In this document: positions 9,026-17,596 of the stretch, in pieces
Position numbering within the stretch: position 1 is the stretch's first letter
Layout: every line of letters starts with the position of its first letter
NCBI RefSeq assembly: GCF_014287795.1
Contig: NZ_JACOON010000005.1
Location: 62,001-126,000 of the forward strand
From: Christensenella tenuis
Lineage (GTDB): Bacteria > Bacillota > Clostridia > Christensenellales > Christensenellaceae
Direction of reading: 5' to 3'
DNA length: 64,000 nt
Program-made: the position numbers and the translations under genes
The notes under the pieces: model-generated
What the model was told of the DNA's origin: nothing
Databases searched by the model: none
Seen by the model: the letters and a program-made list of their open reading frames with translations, nothing else

Positions 9026-9055
9026 GAAGGGAACGCGCGATGCGTTCCCTTTTTA
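9026..9055 (+). terminator. Terminator after rhaB
   Basis: Stem AGGGAACGC/GCGTTCCCT (9028-9036 and 9042-9050) followed by TTTTT. Confidence 0.88.
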
Positions 9056-9463
9056 TATCGCGCGGGAAAGAACGCACGGACGGAAATAAAACAGGTTCCC
9101 TGAATATTGAGCTTGCGTGAAAAGCGTCACTGCTGCGCGGCTGAACGCTTTTTCGAGTATGCGGCGCTTTTACTGCGCACAGGCCGCGGACGTGAAACCG
9201 CCATATTCGCGGGCAAGGGCGTACATATTACCCTCACCTACAAATAACAGCTTATAAAAAGCCGGTCGGCTGCCCGCGGTAAAAGGGTATCAACAGTCCG
9301 GAATATTATATTATTTGTAAGAATTTGTTCATAAAGTACCGCCCACCCAAAAGATGCTTTATGTTATAATGAAAGACGTAGGTCAAGGGTGGAATTTTTT
9401 GTTTCCCCTTCACTTCGTGCAGGGCTTTTTTATGCCCGGAAGACGCCATTTTGGAGGCAGCCT
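9056..9463. other. Non-coding leader region before the ABC operon
   Basis: No credible gene. It contains a perfect TATAAT at 9365-9370 without a clear -35, which would place transcription start near 9377. A reading frame runs through in frame with the ATPase from a GTG at 9389, but lacks a good ribosome-binding site. Confidence 0.5.
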
Positions 9464-10216
9464 TTGGAACCGATCATCGCAGCAAGGAACCTGAAAAAGA
9501 TATACCGTATGGGAAGTGCCAAAATCCATGCGCTCGACGGCGTGGATCTTGATGTTAAGCCCGGACAGATTTGTGCCATTCTCGGCACGTCAGGCAGCGG
9601 AAAATCGACGCTGCTCTCCCTTCTTGCGGGGTTGGAACATCCGACTTCGGGAAGGATTTTTATCAAGAAAAAACCAACCTATAAAATGAATGAAAGCGAG
9701 CTTGTGGATTTTCGATTGAAACATATCGGCTTTGTTTTTCAGTCGTTTAACCTGATGCCGACCATGACGGCGGTGGAAAACGTGGCGCTGCCCTTAATGT
9801 TCCGGGGCGTGCCGCGCGCTGCGCGCATGAAAGCGGCAAAAAAACTGCTTGTGGAAATGGGGCTTGGGCAGCAGCTTAAAAATCTTCCGAACCAGCTTTC
9901 AGGCGGCCAGCAGCAACGCGTATCGATCGCGCGCGCCATCATTGCCAAACCGGAAATCATCTTTGCGGACGAACCGACAGGAAACCTTGATTCCGTGACC
10001 GCAGAGCAAATTATGGATATTATGTGCGGGCAGGCGAAGAAACGCGGAGCGACGCTTTTGTTTGTAACGCATGACCCAACCAAAGCGGAATATGCCGATC
10101 AAGTCATCCATATCATAGACGGAAAAGTGGCAAAGCGCGAATTGCGCGAATCTGCTGAAATAAGTGCTGGAGACATCATACAGGCGGAATTAGGAATACA
10201 GGGAGAGGAAAAATGA
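9464..10216 (+). CDS. ABC transporter ATPase (MacB/LolD type)
   Basis: A 250-residue ATP-binding subunit. Walker A is GTSGSGKST, the Q-loop region is GFVFQSFNLMPTMTAVENV, the signature is LSGGQQQR and Walker B is IIFADEPTGNLD, the pattern of MacB/LolD/FtsE-type ATPases that pair with FtsX-fold permeases. I place the start at the TTG at 9464, with GGAGG six bases upstream (9453-9457), rather than at the GTG at 9389, because the extra 25 residues are not conserved-looking. The last four bases overlap the start of the next gene (ATGA), showing translational coupling with the extracellular protein and permease. The system probably moves a peptide, lipid or drug outward, or does envelope work; substrate unknown. 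Confidence 0.92.
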   Translation: MEPIIAARNLKKIYRMGSAKIHALDGVDLDVKPGQICAILGTSGSGKSTLLSLLAGLEHPTSGRIFIKKKPTYKMNESELVDFRLKHIGFVFQSFNLMPTMTAVENVALPLMFRGVPRAARMKAAKKLLVEMGLGQQLKNLPNQLSGGQQQRVSIARAIIAKPEIIFADEPTGNLDSVTAEQIMDIMCGQAKKRGATLLFVTHDPTKAEYADQVIHIIDGKVAKRELRESAEISAGDIIQAELGIQGEEK

Positions 10217-11889
10217 AGAAACGGATCACACTCATCGCACTCATCGTCATACTCGCATTTTCGTTCGCGCTGCCCACCGCGCTTGCCGCGGATATGCGCG
10301 GAACGGCGCTCCGAATTGACAGCAAAAGCCAATACGAGGGAATGAACGCCACCTACCAAAATGGTTACAGCCCCGCTGTATCCGGAGGGGCGGCGCACAT
10401 CATCCTTCCGCTGGTTCCCGGCCCGGGAACGGAACAGGTGAAAGACAAGGAGCAAGTCAATATTTCAGTTAATCTTGGCGATCCCTCTACGGCTCCATTC
10501 GTATTTAATAATTACGATACGGCGGTATCCTTCGAAGATCATAAATTAGCGGATGGAAAGACCAAACAATCCTATCTTGTGAACCTTAACCTGCCGCTTG
10601 CAGAAAACCGGGTGAACGGGAACTACCCGGTTGTCATTACGGCGAAATATCCGCTCGTGGACGGCACCATTAAAACGCAGGAGTTCACGGTGTTCGTCAA
10701 GGTGACAGACGGAAAGGATCCATCGGAACCGGCACCCGAACCAAGCGGGGAGCCTTCCGGGCAGCCGACGGAGGAACCAGGGACGGATCCGGGAACAGAC
10801 CCGGGGATCGATCCCGGCACGGGCGGCGGTGACGGAGGAAGCGGGGTGAGCTCCCAGCCCAAGGTCATTATCAGCAATTATGAAATCAGTCCCGACCCGG
10901 TGAACGCGGGTGAAAAGTTTGCCGTAAAGGTGACGCTTACCAATACGAGTAAAAAGACGAGCGTAAAAAATATCACGGTCACGTTCAAAAGCCAGACGAC
11001 AGACCTGATGCCCGGCGATAATACCAATACGGCATACATTGAAAAAATTGGACCGAAGAAAACGGCGGATTTCAGTTTCACGATGGAAGCGCGCGCCGAT
11101 GCCAAAGCGGGGCCGCAGAAGATCGATATCGCCATTGCCTACGAAGACAGCCAGGCGGCGCAGCTTACGGCGGCAGATGAAATCAGCGTAGAGGTACACC
11201 AGAAAATCCGCCTTGAATACGATCCGCCGAAATTCCCATCGGAAGTTTACATGGGCGATACCACCTCCGCGAGCCTCAACCTATACAACAAGGGCAAAAA
11301 TACCCTTTATAATGTGACGGTCGTGCTTGACGTCCCCGGCCTTACGCCGGAATCGAGCGCTTTTCTTGGAAACATGGAATCCGGCACGGCGAAGACAGCG
11401 GACATCTATGCGTCCGTTGCCCAGGATCTGAATGCAGGAATGGATGGCATGGATGGCGCGGGAGCCGGAAATGCTGAAGCAGCTCCTGCAGCGGATGCCG
11501 CGGTGATTGGCGGCGCGGATGAACCAACCTCGATCGTCGTATCCGGGGAAAGCGCCCCTGTGCAGGAGACAGGCGGTATAGACGCGGCAGATTCCGTGCA
11601 GCCCGGCCCGGTGGAAGGAAATTTCGTCGTCACTTATGAGGATGAATACGGCGAAGAATACGAGATGAAGGTGCCGGTGGAAACGATTCTCACGCCCATG
11701 CCGGATTACGGCGGCATGGACCCCGGTGAAGAGCTTCCGCCAGAGGAGCCAGCCGGTTTTCCGTGGTGGGGCTGGGTGCTCATTGCGGGCGCGGCTGCTG
11801 CCGTGGTCATTACGGTCGTGGTAAAAAAGAAAAAGAAGAAACGTGCGCAGGAACTTTCGGAGGACCTCGAAGACGATGACATTTATTGA
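10213..11889 (+). CDS. Secreted membrane-anchored CARDB/COG1361-like protein of the ABC operon
   Basis: A 558-residue envelope protein. It has a signal peptide (charged start, hydrophobic stretch ending in ALAA near residue 26), an extracellular N-terminal part, a Pro/Glu/Gly-rich linker with EPSG and TDPG repeats (about residues 175-210), then Ig-like repeats resembling CARDB/COG1361 domains (VIISNYEISPDPVNAGE and later). An acidic Ala/Gly-rich segment follows, then a C-terminal membrane helix (GWVLIAGAAAAVVITVVV) with a Lys-rich stop-transfer and acidic tail. Its position between the ATPase and the FtsX permease suggests an extracellular accessory part of the same transporter, in the role that a periplasmic adaptor plays in Gram-negatives (inference). 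Overlaps both neighbours. Confidence 0.8.
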   Translation: MKKRITLIALIVILAFSFALPTALAADMRGTALRIDSKSQYEGMNATYQNGYSPAVSGGAAHIILPLVPGPGTEQVKDKEQVNISVNLGDPSTAPFVFNNYDTAVSFEDHKLADGKTKQSYLVNLNLPLAENRVNGNYPVVITAKYPLVDGTIKTQEFTVFVKVTDGKDPSEPAPEPSGEPSGQPTEEPGTDPGTDPGIDPGTGGGDGGSGVSSQPKVIISNYEISPDPVNAGEKFAVKVTLTNTSKKTSVKNITVTFKSQTTDLMPGDNTNTAYIEKIGPKKTADFSFTMEARADAKAGPQKIDIAIAYEDSQAAQLTAADEISVEVHQKIRLEYDPPKFPSEVYMGDTTSASLNLYNKGKNTLYNVTVVLDVPGLTPESSAFLGNMESGTAKTADIYASVAQDLNAGMDGMDGAGAGNAEAAPAADAAVIGGADEPTSIVVSGESAPVQETGGIDAADSVQPGPVEGNFVVTYEDEYGEEYEMKVPVETILTPMPDYGGMDPGEELPPEEPAGFPWWGWVLIAGAAAAVVITVVVKKKKKKRAQELSEDLEDDDIY

Positions 11890-13222
11890 TATTGTCCTCC
11901 TTGCGGCGTCTAACCTTTGGCGGCGCAAGATGCGGACCATACTGACTGTCCTTGGCGTGATTATCGGTACGGCGTGCATCGTCATCATGGTGGCGCTTGG
12001 CCTTGGAAACCTCGAACAGTTCAACCAGAGCATTATGCAGAGCACAGACCTTACACGAATCGAGATCTCGCCTATGGGCTCGGGGGAAAACGCCAAGCTT
12101 ACGGATGCCAAACTGAACCAGATCCGGGCCATCCCAGGAGTGAAAAACGCAACCGGCCTGATGAGTATTCCTTCGTATATTGTGATGGGGAAATATAAAG
12201 CGGACACCTATCTTTATGCGGTTGACCCGCAAACGATGGATTTTAAATTCATGGAGGGTAACGTTTTCTCAGACAGCCCCAATGTGGAGCTTGTCGTTGG
12301 CGCGAACGCCCGCCAGTATTTCCAGGACCCGAATGCTTCCGGCGGCATGATGGGCGGCGTAATGATGTCCGGAGGCTACGCGGTTGCCGCAGCGGACGGC
12401 GAATACCAGGAGCCGACCGGGCCGGACGTAGACTGGGTGGGTATGAACGTGAAATATTACCCGGGCAGCGGATACCTGATCGAAAACCCGGATCCTTCCA
12501 CTCCCGACCAGCCGACACCCAAGGAATACCGTGGAAAGATAACGGGCATTCTTAAGCAGTCGGACAGCCAGGAAAGCTATAATATCTATATGAGCATTCC
12601 CGCCGCCAATATGCTAATCCGCGAAAACCGCAAGCTGATGGACCAGGCCGGGATCAAAGAAGGGCAGTATTCTCAGGGTTACGTGAACGCGGTGGATGTG
12701 GATGCAGTGGAAGACGTCCTCAAGGCGGTCAAGGAAATGGGCTTCCAAGCCTATAGCCCTACCGAATGGATCACTCAGATGCAGGAAGAGCAAGCGCGCC
12801 AGCAGTCCCAGCTCATCGCGATCGGCCTTATCTCCCTACTGGTATCCGCGATCGGCATCGCCAATACCATGCTCGCGAGTATCCTCGAACGGGCACGGGA
12901 GATCGGCGTGATGAAGGTCATCGGCCTTTCCATCCGCAGGATCAACCTGATGTTCCTCGTGGAGGCGGCAATGATCGGCCTCATTGGAGGGCTGATCGGC
13001 CTTGGAGTCAGCTATATCTTTGGTGCGATTGCAAACTTCGGCGGCGGTGAGATTAGCTTCCTCGGGATGTATTTCCAGAACGGGGTACAGCTTTCCATTC
13101 CATGGTGGCTCAGCCTCGGCGCGATTGCAATCGCCGTAGGCGTGGGCATTGTGTCTGGCATCTATCCCGCTTGGAAGGCGACGAAGATGAGTCCGCTTGA
13201 AGCGATCCGCAGTTCCAATTAA
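11876..13222 (+). CDS. ABC transporter permease, MacB/FtsX family
   Basis: A 448-residue permease with the MacB layout: one N-terminal helix (TILTVLGVIIGTACIVIMVALG, split here only by family comparison), a large extracellular domain of about 230 residues, then three C-terminal helices beginning at LIAIGLISLLVSAIGIAN. The ILERAREIGVMKVIGLS and MSPLEAIR segments are typical of the family. I chose the ATG at 11876, inside the end of the preceding gene, with GGAGG at 11859-11863; the frame opens earlier at 11843. The extracellular domain carries a Gly/Met-rich insert near residues 155-165. The operon ends at a strong terminator. Confidence 0.9.
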   Translation: MTFIDIVLLAASNLWRRKMRTILTVLGVIIGTACIVIMVALGLGNLEQFNQSIMQSTDLTRIEISPMGSGENAKLTDAKLNQIRAIPGVKNATGLMSIPSYIVMGKYKADTYLYAVDPQTMDFKFMEGNVFSDSPNVELVVGANARQYFQDPNASGGMMGGVMMSGGYAVAAADGEYQEPTGPDVDWVGMNVKYYPGSGYLIENPDPSTPDQPTPKEYRGKITGILKQSDSQESYNIYMSIPAANMLIRENRKLMDQAGIKEGQYSQGYVNAVDVDAVEDVLKAVKEMGFQAYSPTEWITQMQEEQARQQSQLIAIGLISLLVSAIGIANTMLASILERAREIGVMKVIGLSIRRINLMFLVEAAMIGLIGGLIGLGVSYIFGAIANFGGGEISFLGMYFQNGVQLSIPWWLSLGAIAIAVGVGIVSGIYPAWKATKMSPLEAIRSSN

Positions 13223-13229
13223 AGCAAGA

Positions 13230-13260
13230 AACGCCCGGCAGGTTTTGCCGGGCGCTTTTG
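13230..13260 (+). terminator. Terminator of the ABC operon
   Basis: Stem CGCCCGGCA/TGCCGGGCG (13232-13240 and 13246-13254) followed by CTTTTG. Confidence 0.88.
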
Positions 13261-13368
13261 ATTAAAAAACGGTTTGAACGGGCCTTTGGGTGGTATATTG
13301 ATAGTATCCGGTGAGAAAACAGTATCAGCGGGCATCAATGGAAATTTTTTGAAAAGAGGGAGAAAAAT

Positions 13369-14409
13369 ATGTATCATCAGAAAATTCGCGCCGTACAATA
13401 TGGCTGCGGGAAGATGGCAAAGTACACGGTCCGGTATTTGTATGAAAAAGGTGCGGATATCGTGGGAGCAATCGATGTGAACCCGGACATCGTAGGAATG
13501 GATGTGGGGGAATGGGCAGGCCTTGGCGTGCGTCTCGGCGTCCCGATCCGAAGCGATGCGGACGCGGTTTTGGATGAATGCGACGCGGATATTGCAGTCC
13601 TCACCCTGTTCAGCTTCATGGACGACATGTATCCCCATATCGAAAAATGCGCCGAGCGGGGCGTCAATGTAGTAACCACGTGCGAAGAAGCAATTTATCC
13701 GTGGACCACCTCGCCCGCCCTGACGAATAAATTGGACGTCCTTGCCAAGGAAACGGGCTGCACCATCGTAGGGACGGGTATGCAGGATATCTATTGGATA
13801 AATATGATCGCGTGCGTTGCGGGCGGCGTCCATACCATAGACCGCATTGAAGGCGCGGTCAGCTATAATGTGGAGGATTACGGCCTTGCGCTCGCGCAGG
13901 CGCACGGCGTAGGACTTACGCCGGAAGAATTCGAAAAGCAACTGGCCCACCCGGAGGTTTTGGAACCGAGCTACGTGTGGAATTCCAACGAGGCGCTGTG
14001 CGCAAAAATGGGCTGGACGATCAAATCCCAGACGCAAAAAAGCGTGCCGTATTTTTATGACAAAGACCTGTATTCCGAAACCATCGGGGAGACGATCCCG
14101 AAAGGAAACTGCATTGGCATGAGCGCGGTTGTTACGACGCAGACGCATCAGGGGCCGGTCATTGAAACACAGTGCATTGGCAAGGTATACGGGCCGGATG
14201 ACGGCGACATGTGCGATTGGAAGATTCTTGGCGAACCCAATACGGAGTTCCACGTCATGAAACCCGCAACGGTGGAGCACACCTGCGCGACAGTCGTGAA
14301 CCGTATCCCGACGATTCTGGATGCACCGGCAGGCTATGTGACGGTCGACCAGCTTGATCCGCTGGAATACCTTTCCTACCCAATTCATATGTATACGGAA
14401 GAATGGTAA
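13369..14409 (+). CDS. DapB-like NAD(P)-dependent dehydrogenase (2,4-diaminopentanoate dehydrogenase-like)
   Basis: A 346-residue protein with an N-terminal Rossmann motif (VQYGCGKMAKY, near residue 9), a conserved NVVTTCEEAIYP segment near residue 100, a VGTGMQDIYW segment near residue 137, and a C-terminal ATVVNRIPTILDAPAGYVTV segment near residue 310. This pattern matches the dihydrodipicolinate-reductase-like family that includes 2,4-diaminopentanoate dehydrogenase of clostridial ornithine fermentation. No other ornithine-degradation genes are nearby, so the substrate is uncertain. The ATG has GAGGG upstream. Its last five codons form the beginning of the 189-bp repeat that bounds the following island. 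Confidence 0.78.
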   Translation: MYHQKIRAVQYGCGKMAKYTVRYLYEKGADIVGAIDVNPDIVGMDVGEWAGLGVRLGVPIRSDADAVLDECDADIAVLTLFSFMDDMYPHIEKCAERGVNVVTTCEEAIYPWTTSPALTNKLDVLAKETGCTIVGTGMQDIYWINMIACVAGGVHTIDRIEGAVSYNVEDYGLALAQAHGVGLTPEEFEKQLAHPEVLEPSYVWNSNEALCAKMGWTIKSQTQKSVPYFYDKDLYSETIGETIPKGNCIGMSAVVTTQTHQGPVIETQCIGKVYGPDDGDMCDWKILGEPNTEFHVMKPATVEHTCATVVNRIPTILDAPAGYVTVDQLDPLEYLSYPIHMYTEEW

Positions 14410-14583
14410 AATATGGACAAAAACGCCCGTGGGGATTCCCTGCGGGCGTTTTTTGCCGTTTACAGATTTTTCATCCTTTCGCCACACAGCCTTCACGTTG
14501 CGCTTGCATAATAGGACCAGATCAAGAAAGGAGCAACAACAGGTATGAAAAAAATATTAACGGTCCTGTTGTGCGCGATCCTC
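14395..14583. repeat. 189-bp direct repeat, left copy
   Basis: Identical in length to 23717-23905 with 6 mismatches by my count and no gaps (offset 9322). It spans the last codons of the DapB-like gene, its terminator, the promoter and leader of a lipoprotein gene, and the first 13 codons of that gene. Sequence similarity stops abruptly on both sides. Confidence 0.95.
14421..14454 (+). terminator. Terminator after the DapB-like gene (left repeat copy)
   Basis: Stem AAACGCCCG with CGGGCGTTT (14421-14429 and 14443-14451), then a T-run. Confidence 0.85.
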
Positions 14584-14598
14584 TTCCCCCTGCGATAG
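14545..14598 (+). pseudogene. Truncated start of a lipoprotein gene
   Basis: The first 13 codons (MKKILTVLLCAIL) match the start of the lipoprotein gene at 23867, including its AGGAG site. After the repeat ends at 14583 the frame runs into unrelated sequence and stops at 14598. It is the cut-off head of the lipoprotein gene, left behind by the event that put the island between the two repeat copies. Confidence 0.85.
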
Positions 14599-14832
14599 GC
14601 CGAACGAGGCCTTTGCTTGTGCACATTCCTGTTCATATGTTCATATAATTTTTTCAACTTTCGGCTCAAATAAAGCAGCAGACGCAGATAACGTTCCCTG
14701 TGCGGCATATACGCCAACTTCCTGTCTTCCAAAATAGTTCAATAATAAACTATTTTGGCGAGCCGGAAAGGCGCTGTCAAGGAAAAACAAAAAAGTGGCA
14801 TCCTGCCGGAAAGAAACGCTATGAACGAAAGC
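14599..14832. other. Left end of the island, non-coding
   Basis: About 230 bases with no gene. It holds an 11-bp perfect inverted repeat (arms CCAAAATAGTT at 14729-14739 and AACTATTTTGG at 14748-14758, 8-base loop) without a T-run on either side, so it is not a clear terminator. It may be an operator or a relic of the element end. Confidence 0.5.
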
Positions 14833-15612
14833 TTACGGTTTTCCCGGTTTATTTTCCGGGCACAGGAGATGAACATGATGCTCCTTTAAAAGAGACTCCC
14901 AAGCCGCTCCGGGATAGCGGTCGGTGACGAGCACATCAATATCATCTAAACTGCAAACGATACTGAAAGCAACCTTGTCCAGCTTGGAAGAGTCATGAAG
15001 CGCTACAATTTTTTTAGAATGTTGGATCATAACTTTTTTTAACCGTGTTTCCTCCTCGTTGGTATCCGTGATCTGGTTATCTGAGGAGATCCCTCCGCTG
15101 GAGAAAAACATAATATCGCAGTTGCAGTTGTGCATCATGCTTTCCGCGGCACTTCCAACATAGGAGACAGCATTTTCCAGAACATAGCCGCCGGTCGAAT
15201 AGACTTTGAGCTTTGGGTAGTTGGAAAGGGCAAGCGCTACCCTTGGGCTGTTGGTGATCACCGTATTGGATTTATGTTCCAAATAGGGGATCATATTAAA
15301 ACAAGTGGAAGAGGAATCGATGATGATAACGTCGTCATCCCTGATTAAAGATGCCGCAAGGGCGGCGATGATCTTTTTTTCACGAGAATATTTTTCATTT
15401 CGTACGACAAGAGGGACATCCGAATGCATACCCTCCACAAGAGTGGCTCCGCCGAACGTACGGCGGATCTGCCCGATTTCAGACAGATGCTTCAAGTCGC
15501 GCCGTATTGTCGCTTCGCTGGCATACAATTCTTTCGAGAGCTTTCGTACGCTTATGCATTGGTCTTTTTTCAGTAATTCTATGATCCGGTTATACCGTTC
15601 CTGAATCAGCAT
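14833..15612 (-). CDS. DeoR-family transcriptional regulator
   Basis: A 259-residue regulator. Residues 1-55 form a DeoR helix-turn-helix (RYNRIIELLKKDQCISVRKL with SEATIRRDL as recognition helix), followed by the RRTFGGA linker and a sugar-phosphate-sensing C-terminal domain with an IIIDSSSTCF phosphate-binding loop and a VTD segment. The ATG at 15612 is chosen over an upstream in-frame start because AAGGAG lies 7 bases before it. It is transcribed divergently from the kinase gene and probably represses or activates the island operon in response to a phosphorylated sugar made by that kinase (inference). Confidence 0.9.
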   Translation of the reverse strand: MLIQERYNRIIELLKKDQCISVRKLSKELYASEATIRRDLKHLSEIGQIRRTFGGATLVEGMHSDVPLVVRNEKYSREKKIIAALAASLIRDDDVIIIDSSSTCFNMIPYLEHKSNTVITNSPRVALALSNYPKLKVYSTGGYVLENAVSYVGSAAESMMHNCNCDIMFFSSGGISSDNQITDTNEEETRLKKVMIQHSKKIVALHDSSKLDKVAFSIVCSLDDIDVLVTDRYPGAAWESLLKEHHVHLLCPENKPGKP

Positions 15613-15981
15613 GGGGATCTCCTTTCGCAGGAAGAAATCTGATTGAAATGTAGCATAGATTGAACGTGTTTTCAATACAATGATTAAAAAATGTATCGGC
15701 GTACGACTGGTTTGGACTGGCTGGCAAACAGAAACGCAATTCCGAAACAGTCAGGCAATATTTGGGAAAGATGCGCAGTGCGCGGAGGATGAGAGATTTG
15801 AAAACAATAAAATATGATTGAATTTGATCGAATATTAAAAAATATGTGAATGTTTATCAATATATTGCGGCGATATAGTCAAAAATAATCACGCGTGATA
15901 ATATACTATTAAACAAATGTGAATCAGTCTTTTATAACATCAAATACCTATAAATAAAAAAGTATCGAGGATAAAACGGCC
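15613..15981. promoter_or_regulatory. Divergent control region of the island
   Basis: About 370 AT-rich bases between the DeoR gene and the kinase gene. It contains a 10-bp palindrome TCACGCGTGA (15889-15898) just before a TATACT (15902-15907) that could be the -10 of the kinase operon; the -35 is poor, which would fit an activated promoter. Imperfect repeats of TTGAAT/GATCGAAT type lie near 15815-15835. The operator assignment is inference. Confidence 0.45.
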
Positions 15982-17496
15982 ATGGGGAAGGAATTGTTTA
16001 TTGGCGCGGATATAGGGACGTCGAACGTGAAAGCGGTCATTTTCGACGAAACCGCAAATCAGCTGGGGGAAAGCACAAGGGCATATCCTACGTTTTTTCC
16101 GAAACAGAACTGTGCGGAACAGGATCCGCAGGACTGGTGGCGGAACTTCACAGCGGCGGTAAAAGATCTGAAAAGCATCTGTTCCGGACGGCATGTTGCG
16201 GCGGTAAGCATCAGTTCGCATGTTCCTTCGCTTACGCCGGTCGACAGAAACGGAAACGCATTTATGCGATCTTTGATTTGGATGGATAACCGTTCGCTCC
16301 CGCAGTGCAGTAGGCTGGAAAAACATTTTAAAAAGCTCCTACAGGAGAATACGCCCGCCGAACTGCTGCCGTACCATTTTTTACCAAAACTGCTTTGGTT
16401 CCGGGAAAATTGTCCGGAAGCATACGGGCGGACATGGAAATTTTTGCAGCCGAAAGATTACGTTAATTATAAATTGACAGGGCGCGGCATGACGGACGTT
16501 TCCTGTGCGGGCCTGAACCATCTTTTCCATGTTTATGACAGGAAATATTCCAAAGAAGCGGCAAAGGAACTGAAGATCGATCTGGAGAAAATGCCGGAGG
16601 TGTGCCGGAGTGCAGATATTATCGGAACGGTTCTTCCGGAACCTGCGCGGGAATTGGGGCTTTCCGAAGATACAGCGGTACTCTGCGGAGGAGTGGATAC
16701 CGCCATGGCAGCGCTAGGATCCGGAATACTAAAAAAAGGGGACATCATCATTTCGGCGGGGACGGGAGGAAATATTGTATTTTGTACGGATAAACTCGCG
16801 GAAAACCCGCATTTGGCAGTGCTTCCCTATGTAGTCGACGGACTGTACCTGCAAACCGCCGTGCAAGTGAATATCGGCGGTGTACTGAAATGGTTCGAAA
16901 ATTGCTTTGGGGAAGAGTATGCTGGAATTGCGAAACGGAAACAGAGGGATCCCTACGACGTCATTACGCAGTGTGCCGCCACAAGGCCAGCGGGAGCGGG
17001 CGGGCTGATGATGCTTCCTTTTTTAAACGGGGAACTGGCGCCAGTATACGATCCCCATACGAAGGGTGTGTTTTGGGGAATATCGCCCAATACGCAAAGG
17101 GATGATTTTGCCCGCGCCGTTCTGGAAGGCGTGTGTCTTTCTATCCGGCAAAGCATGGATATGGTAGAGGAAGGACGAAGTACGGCGGACTGCATTATGG
17201 TCGCAGGGGGGATCGCCCAAAGCGCCAAATGGATGCAGATCATGGCGGACGTATTGCAAAAACCGGTCGTAACAGGGCCGGGGACCGCAGAGGCGCCGGT
17301 GGGAAACGCGCTTTTAGGGATTCGGAAATTCGGATTTTGCCAGGAGTATTTGGATGTGCTGCCCAATTTGTCGGCGGAATATATTCCAGATCCGCGCAAC
17401 CGCAGTATCTACGAAAAACTCAGCGAACGTTTCCGAAAGCTTTATTCCATGTCAAAAGAATTGTTCCGGGAATCCTTTCGGGACGGGAGAGCCTGA
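15982..17496 (+). CDS. FGGY-family carbohydrate kinase (xylulokinase-like)
   Basis: A 504-residue sugar kinase. GADIGTSNVKAVIFD near residue 8 is the N-terminal phosphate motif; DPQDWW near residue 50, WMDNRS near residue 100, CGGVDTAMAALGSG near residue 234, ISAGTGGNI near residue 256 and the C-terminal VAGGIAQS and AEAPVGNALLG motifs match the FGGY family. It is closest in style to xylulokinase/gluconate-type members, but the real substrate is unknown. It is the first gene of the island operon and probably phosphorylates the sugar imported by the ABC transporter encoded next, giving the DeoR effector. Confidence 0.88.
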   Translation: MGKELFIGADIGTSNVKAVIFDETANQLGESTRAYPTFFPKQNCAEQDPQDWWRNFTAAVKDLKSICSGRHVAAVSISSHVPSLTPVDRNGNAFMRSLIWMDNRSLPQCSRLEKHFKKLLQENTPAELLPYHFLPKLLWFRENCPEAYGRTWKFLQPKDYVNYKLTGRGMTDVSCAGLNHLFHVYDRKYSKEAAKELKIDLEKMPEVCRSADIIGTVLPEPARELGLSEDTAVLCGGVDTAMAALGSGILKKGDIIISAGTGGNIVFCTDKLAENPHLAVLPYVVDGLYLQTAVQVNIGGVLKWFENCFGEEYAGIAKRKQRDPYDVITQCAATRPAGAGGLMMLPFLNGELAPVYDPHTKGVFWGISPNTQRDDFARAVLEGVCLSIRQSMDMVEEGRSTADCIMVAGGIAQSAKWMQIMADVLQKPVVTGPGTAEAPVGNALLGIRKFGFCQEYLDVLPNLSAEYIPDPRNRSIYEKLSERFRKLYSMSKELFRESFRDGRA

Positions 17497-17596
17497 AGGA
17501 GGGCCGGACGGAAGCGGGGGATCCGCCCACATCGTATGACCTTTGTTTTTCCTAACCGGAAAAACAAATATTGATAATACCAGGAGGAGAAAAGGA

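Noticed and set aside
14727..14758. Inverted repeat at the left end of the island, thought to be a transposon end
   Set aside because: No matching copy was seen at the right end near 23716 and there is no transposase, so the element-end idea is unsupported.
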